Shown here in pieces: positions 59,855 through 64,000 of a stretch of DNA of 64,000 bases. The notes beneath the pieces are model-generated. The model did no database searches. It was given only the letters and a program-made list of their open reading frames with translations, and had not been told where the DNA came from. The stretch is taken from positions 1 to 64,000 of the forward strand of contig JAQJZZ010000020.1 of assembly GCA_030077755.1 (NCBI GenBank). The letters run 5' to 3'. Position 1 is the stretch's first letter. The number at the start of each line of letters is the position of its first letter. The position numbers and the translations under genes were made by a program. Source of the DNA: Filosporella fistucella. Lineage: Eukaryota; Ascomycota; Leotiomycetes; Helotiales.

Positions 59855-60289
59855 ATTCTCAGCAAACATTGGGATGATGGAGGACGGATACATAGGTTGC
59901 ATGGCTCACGCTTCACGTTTTGTTTTTTTATTGGCGTTTACGACTGGGTCTATATCTGATTGATTCGCATGCTGGGAATGGGTAATATGCTTTTGCATTG
60001 ATGATAAGCTGGATGAAGGCAGACTGGTTGCACTGCTGTTTAGATAGGATTATTGTATGTTATTTGAATAAGTGTTGGTAAATCTCTCTGGTCTGCTGTT
60101 GGGGGTCATTCTTTCAATTCACCATGTAGGATTATGATACTAGTAGGGCATCTTGGCCCAACATAAGATGAGATTTCTATTGATCATGTTGATACTGATC
60201 TGTTCCCCAAGGATGTTCTACAATGATCCTCCAAGCATAATAGTCGGTCTCCCTTCCAATTCGCTATCACAAGCGACATATCAGAGGAA
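59855..60289. other. Intergenic region after RNR1
   Basis: About 430 bp, probably the RNR1 3' untranslated region and terminator. No coding signal is seen. Confidence 0.4.
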
Positions 60290-61363
60290 ACAATTTCACC
60301 AATTCCCCCTAAGAGCTGTCCCACTCCCTTTGATCTCGCCGCGGAAAACGGCGGCCATCTTTCTCGCTCCAAACTCGATGCGCTGATGCCCATATATTGT
60401 ATCGGCGTCTCTCATATGTATCAACCATTCTTCTGACTCCGGCCCAGCTCCAAAATACTTAAAGATATCGATATCAAACTTCACCTTGCATCCAGACACA
60501 TGCTCGAACCTGACACCAAACGCAGTCACACAATACAAACACTTGAACAGCCCGTCTTGGTCCTTCCACTCTTCTCTTTATCCTTCGCCGTATCCTCTCC
60601 GTGTCTCAGAAACTCCCAGATATCATACTTTTTTGTTATCCCTCTGGTCAGAAACATATATACTACCACTGCTCCCGTCCCGAAAGATGAATAGATGTCG
60701 ACAAAGAGAATAGATATCCCAATGCTTGTTAACGTGAGAGCAGTCTCCCATGAAATGCATTCGTTTCCACAAGTATAACTTCCCTTTAAGAATTCTAGCC
60801 TCTGCCTCTTCCGTGAGAGATCCAGAAATAAACGAATCCGACTACCTATTTCCAGTTATCAGCTGTAGCAAGTGACAAGTCTGTTTATCTTCTCCAAAAA
60901 TCTCGTGGGCTTTCACTGCCGTTTCGAAGATTGTGGTGCTGAAGCTTGCAGTCGTGCACCAGGGATGAAATTTCATGTTGCCTTCGAACACACGACTTGA
61001 TATTGTCCCCTACTATTGCCCAGACATTTAGACGCGTCTTTGAATCCATGTATCTTTTGGCATAGGAGACACAAGATACCATCGCACATGTCTTTTTCTA
61101 ATATACGGAGAAGAATCCAGGTATCACGAGGTGAGGTTCTGAGGGCTGACAGTTGAGCGCTGAGATTGTCCTCGGAAAGAGTTGTAGATTAGTTTGCAGG
61201 TGAGAGAAAATGAGACTGCTGAAATTATAGGAAGCTGGTGGGTGATTTGGTCAAGTATCTCGAGCGGAATAAGCCCCAAAAGTGAATTTTTCAGGGCGTT
61301 GGGATTCTCCTGCTTGTTCTCCTGCTTCTTAGGGCCATTTACCATTACATTGAGGGAATCCAT
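60290..61363 (-). pseudogene. Decayed F-box protein gene
   Basis: The minus strand from ATG 61361-61363 reads an N-terminal F-box-like segment, LLGLIPLEILDQITHQLP, then SLTCKLIYNSF, the usual opening of fungal F-box proteins. The frame then hits TGA at 61124-61126. A one-base shift away continues the family-like part TWILLRILEKDMCDGILCLLCQKIHGF with paired Cys (to about 60990), which is again stopped (CSKAT then TGA). Further downstream a separate open piece (60296-60538) with SEEWLIHMRDADT and GARKMAAVFRGE looks like the C-terminus. At least three breaks mean it is not functional as read. F-box proteins link substrates to SCF ubiquitin ligase. Confidence 0.6.
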
Positions 61364-61904
61364 TGTGTAGTTGAACAGTGAGTGTTTGCAGTTTGTGATC
61401 AAATTTTGGAGAGGGATAATATGGCAAAGGCGATACCAAAAATAACATATTAGAATCTTCTGACATTGTAAAAATTGAATGGACCTAGTTCTAGTGGTTT
61501 TGACAAGCTCGAGTCTGACCTAGTAATGAAATAATGGTTATACTTCAGAAACTTTTGATCTTCGTTTCTGAGTATTAGTGCCTCAATGTGTACAGATTTT
61601 ATTTTGCTCTCCGGTAGCACATTTATAATATAATTTCAACTCCAGCAAGTTCGACACAACTCTACTCACAAACCCTTCTTTTCTTCTAAAAACTCCAAAA
61701 CGTTACTCTCGTAACAATGACTATTCAACTTTGTAAATCTTTGCGGTTATGATCTGATAGATCTGTCAAAATTGGCGTTAGGCGTAACAAATCCAAATTA
61801 GCCCACGAACCAACCCTTCCAACTTGATTTTTTTCTGGACTTCACTTTCTCAACGCTGGCGGCTCACCTGACCTCACTCTTAGAAGTTTTGCCCAACAAG
61901 CATA
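61364..61904. other. Intergenic region between F-box and HET pseudogenes
   Basis: About 540 bp, AT-leaning, with no coding signal recognised. Confidence 0.4.
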
Positions 61905-64000
61905 TCACTGCAACATAATATCCTGCTTCAGCAAATTTGCGCTCATAACTTCACCATTCATAATACCATGAACATACGCAGCACCCAGAAACTCCCTCAT
62001 CAGGCCATCTTGCACCTTTACTTTACTCCGTCTCAGTACCACCGGCTCAGACATACCGGCCAGTATCCAAACTTCATCACCTTTTTGTGCATCGACAGGA
62101 CCTGTCCCTAATAACTTGGTGTTTGTGCGAAAGATGGTGCGATATCCAGTGATAATCTGAGTTTGCCGCTTGTAATCTGCAAAAGTACTTGTATTCCATT
62201 CTGTTTCAAGCAAATTCTCCATTGCGGCTACCAGAGCGTAACCAGTGTACGCAGAACCTTCGGGCTCTTTCTTTAACAGGCGAAGCCAGGGCGTTATGCG
62301 TAATTCGTTGATCGATCTGTCGAACTTGGTGATCATCATCCTATGCATTTTCCCAGTGATGCGAGAAGCGAGTGAGCGATCTTTTTCTGAATACCACTGG
62401 AAACCCCATAAAACCATTGTGGCTATGTGGAGCATAAATTGATTGCAGAGAAGGTCTGCAGGGGCAGGCATTCGAGAACTCAAAGTATCTGCTATGCAAG
62501 TTCTTGCTAGGGCTTCAACACGGGTCTCTGGCTTCTGTATGTGGCTTGATGAGATATCATGTTAGGCTTTGTCATAATACTAGGGGGGAGTTACCGTTCC
62601 TCACCTGCAACAAAAAGGTGTGTAGTATTCAGGTAACCCACTAGCGACTTCTGCTATGCTACCCCATAAAGGGGATTCCAGTATGATGAAAGGCGGTTTG
62701 GAACATGCTTCGATGGTCCCGAGTAGTTGCCCCTGGACTCCAAGCAGAGCGTCGTCATAATCCCGCAAGTCTGCTTTCCATGCCCACTCTCCATTTGCTG
62801 ACCATGTGTCAGGAAATGCAGAAGGAATCAGCCAGATACTGAAGTCGGGTATCCAAGATGGCAGACTCTTGAGAGATATCTCTCGGTTGCTTTCCCTCTG
62901 TTTTAAAAGTCGTAAGTCCCCTTGAGACTCGATGAGAAGTCTTGCTACTCGATTATAAAGCCTTTCGACTGGGATTTCGTAGTTAGCAGCTAGCAGCTTA
63001 GCTTTCGCTGGCTCTGTGAAAGGAGGCTTGTCCTGATTGGCTATACCAAGCAAAGAAAATACTTTGTCGCGAGGATCAGTAGCTAAAGATGTACGATGTG
63101 TTTTCAAAAGTGTTTCGAAGCGATATCGTCCTGCCTTGGAAAATTCGGTGGTCGTCACTACATTCACTGCTGCCAATCCGCCCTCTTTCGCCGCCAGGAG
63201 GGCTTCAAATCCTAGACGAGTTTCCGGATCTTTTGATTTTTTCATTGAGTAACTCTGGATATAGTGCATAGAACCATTTGCTAATAGCCAAGAAATTGAG
63301 TGCTGCAGAGAATTTTTCCCACTCAAGCATCCTGGTGCCACAGACCACGGTAATTCTTTTCGCTTGAGTGAGCTCTTGGATAATCCAAGACCGCTTGAAG
63401 TATGGGCGATAAAGTAGTATAACAAGAGAAAGCCACTAGCGATCGGTGATAGGCTCTATGCCCAGCTTGATTGGGTAGCTGGACTTATCATAAATATCCC
63501 ATTCTGTAATGTGGCTCAGGGCTGCTCTTGCTTCCTCCAGTTCCTGTTTATCCCTTGGCACTCTTCTAACCGAGCCCAGACTCTCCAGGACAAGAAATGC
63601 ATCTGGAGTAGTTACATCTTCAGGACCGAGCCACAAGATGACCAGCTCAGCTTGGTCATAGAGAGCACTCATCAATTGCACTTGTGAACCCCTCTCAGAC
63701 ATATTTTCCTGGTCGATACAAAGGGCGTCAATCCATATGTATGAGGTTCGAGATATGTCCATAGTTTGCAGCTGCTTCAAAGCCGCAAGTAAATTGGGTT
63801 GAGCTTCCAATCTGGCTCCATTGCAATTGACTGGCGTGAGCATATGAGCGTATGGCTTATCGGGAGGCAGGTACGGACATGATGGATCACCCCAGGTGTA
63901 TGATAAGGCCTTGTACGGAGGTGAGCTGCTCAACTCGAATGTATGCATGGTGAAAGATATCTCATCGCTAAAAGAAGATGTAGTTATTCTTCGATCGAAT
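61905..64000 (-). pseudogene. HET-domain (heterokaryon incompatibility) gene, broken and cut by window edge
   Basis: The minus strand carries a HET domain: PPYKALSYTWGDP (about 63925), YIWIDALCIDQEN, then SALYDQAELVILWLG. The coding frame is open from the ATG at 63948 back to base 64000 (FSDEISFT...), so the true start probably lies outside the window. In-frame TAG at 63436-63438 (probably CAG before, giving TDR-Q-WLSLV) interrupts it, after which the same frame continues with RPYFKRSWIIQELTQAK. A frame change is then needed near 63280-63300 to reach FEALLAAKEGG and the DPRDKVFSLLGIA block. A normal intron (62545-62603) joins the last exon (62544-61905). HET proteins trigger cell death on non-self recognition; this copy appears inactive. 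Confidence 0.75.

Noticed and set aside
1..64000. CRISPR arrays, tRNA or rRNA genes
   Set aside because: No spacer-repeat structure, no cloverleaf with A/B boxes and no rRNA-like conserved blocks were recognised; this is a fungal nuclear sequence.

Overview
This window is the very end of a chromosome of a filamentous ascomycete (Pezizomycotina; a Leotiomycete is a weak guess from overall gene flavour only). The evidence is a terminal CCCTAA telomere array, many 41-60 bp GT-AG introns, Zn2Cys6 regulators with fungal_trans domains, a HET-domain gene, DUF1996 and fungal-type ARO2 and RNR1. It also holds about 24 kb of extremely AT-rich transposon wreckage with almost no CpA/TpG, the signature of repeat-induced point mutation (RIP).

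Layout. 1-100 telomere. 101-1060 subtelomeric DNA of normal composition, no convincing gene. 1060-25421 a RIP-mutated transposon block holding at least four elements: an 11.6-kb Ty3/Gypsy element with matching 206-bp LTRs (1363-12923) that carries two extra degraded genes besides gag-pol; a minus-strand Ty1/Copia element (about 12.9-18.9 kb) interrupted by a 785-bp TRIM-like element (16430-17214); and a 6.2-kb Gypsy chromovirus with short 98-bp LTRs and a chromodomain remnant (19204-25421). Unmutated gene DNA starts right at the last LTR edge.

25.5-45.2 kb looks like a catabolic gene cluster: two Zn2Cys6 factors, two aldo-keto reductases, a DenD-like NAD-dependent SDR, a DapA/NAL-family aldolase, a secreted LVIVD-type propeller, an intracellular sialidase-like (BNR) propeller, a small secreted 8-Cys protein, a DUF1996 protein and an MFS sugar porter. 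Five of the intergenic regions share a GC-rich CGGGGT-type motif, often in inverted pairs, which suggests a common regulon, perhaps for an unusual (3-deoxy) sugar acid. The substrate is inference.

46.8-59.9 kb carries gamma-glutamyltranspeptidase (11 exons), a broken Het-C/VWA-type surface protein gene, and core housekeeping genes: chorismate synthase (ARO2) divergent from a lipoate-protein ligase, and the ribonucleotide reductase large subunit. 60.3-64 kb returns to accessory, decaying genes: an F-box pseudogene and a HET-domain pseudogene that runs off the right edge. All gene models were spliced by eye from reading frame, GT-AG borders and family motifs. No search was run.
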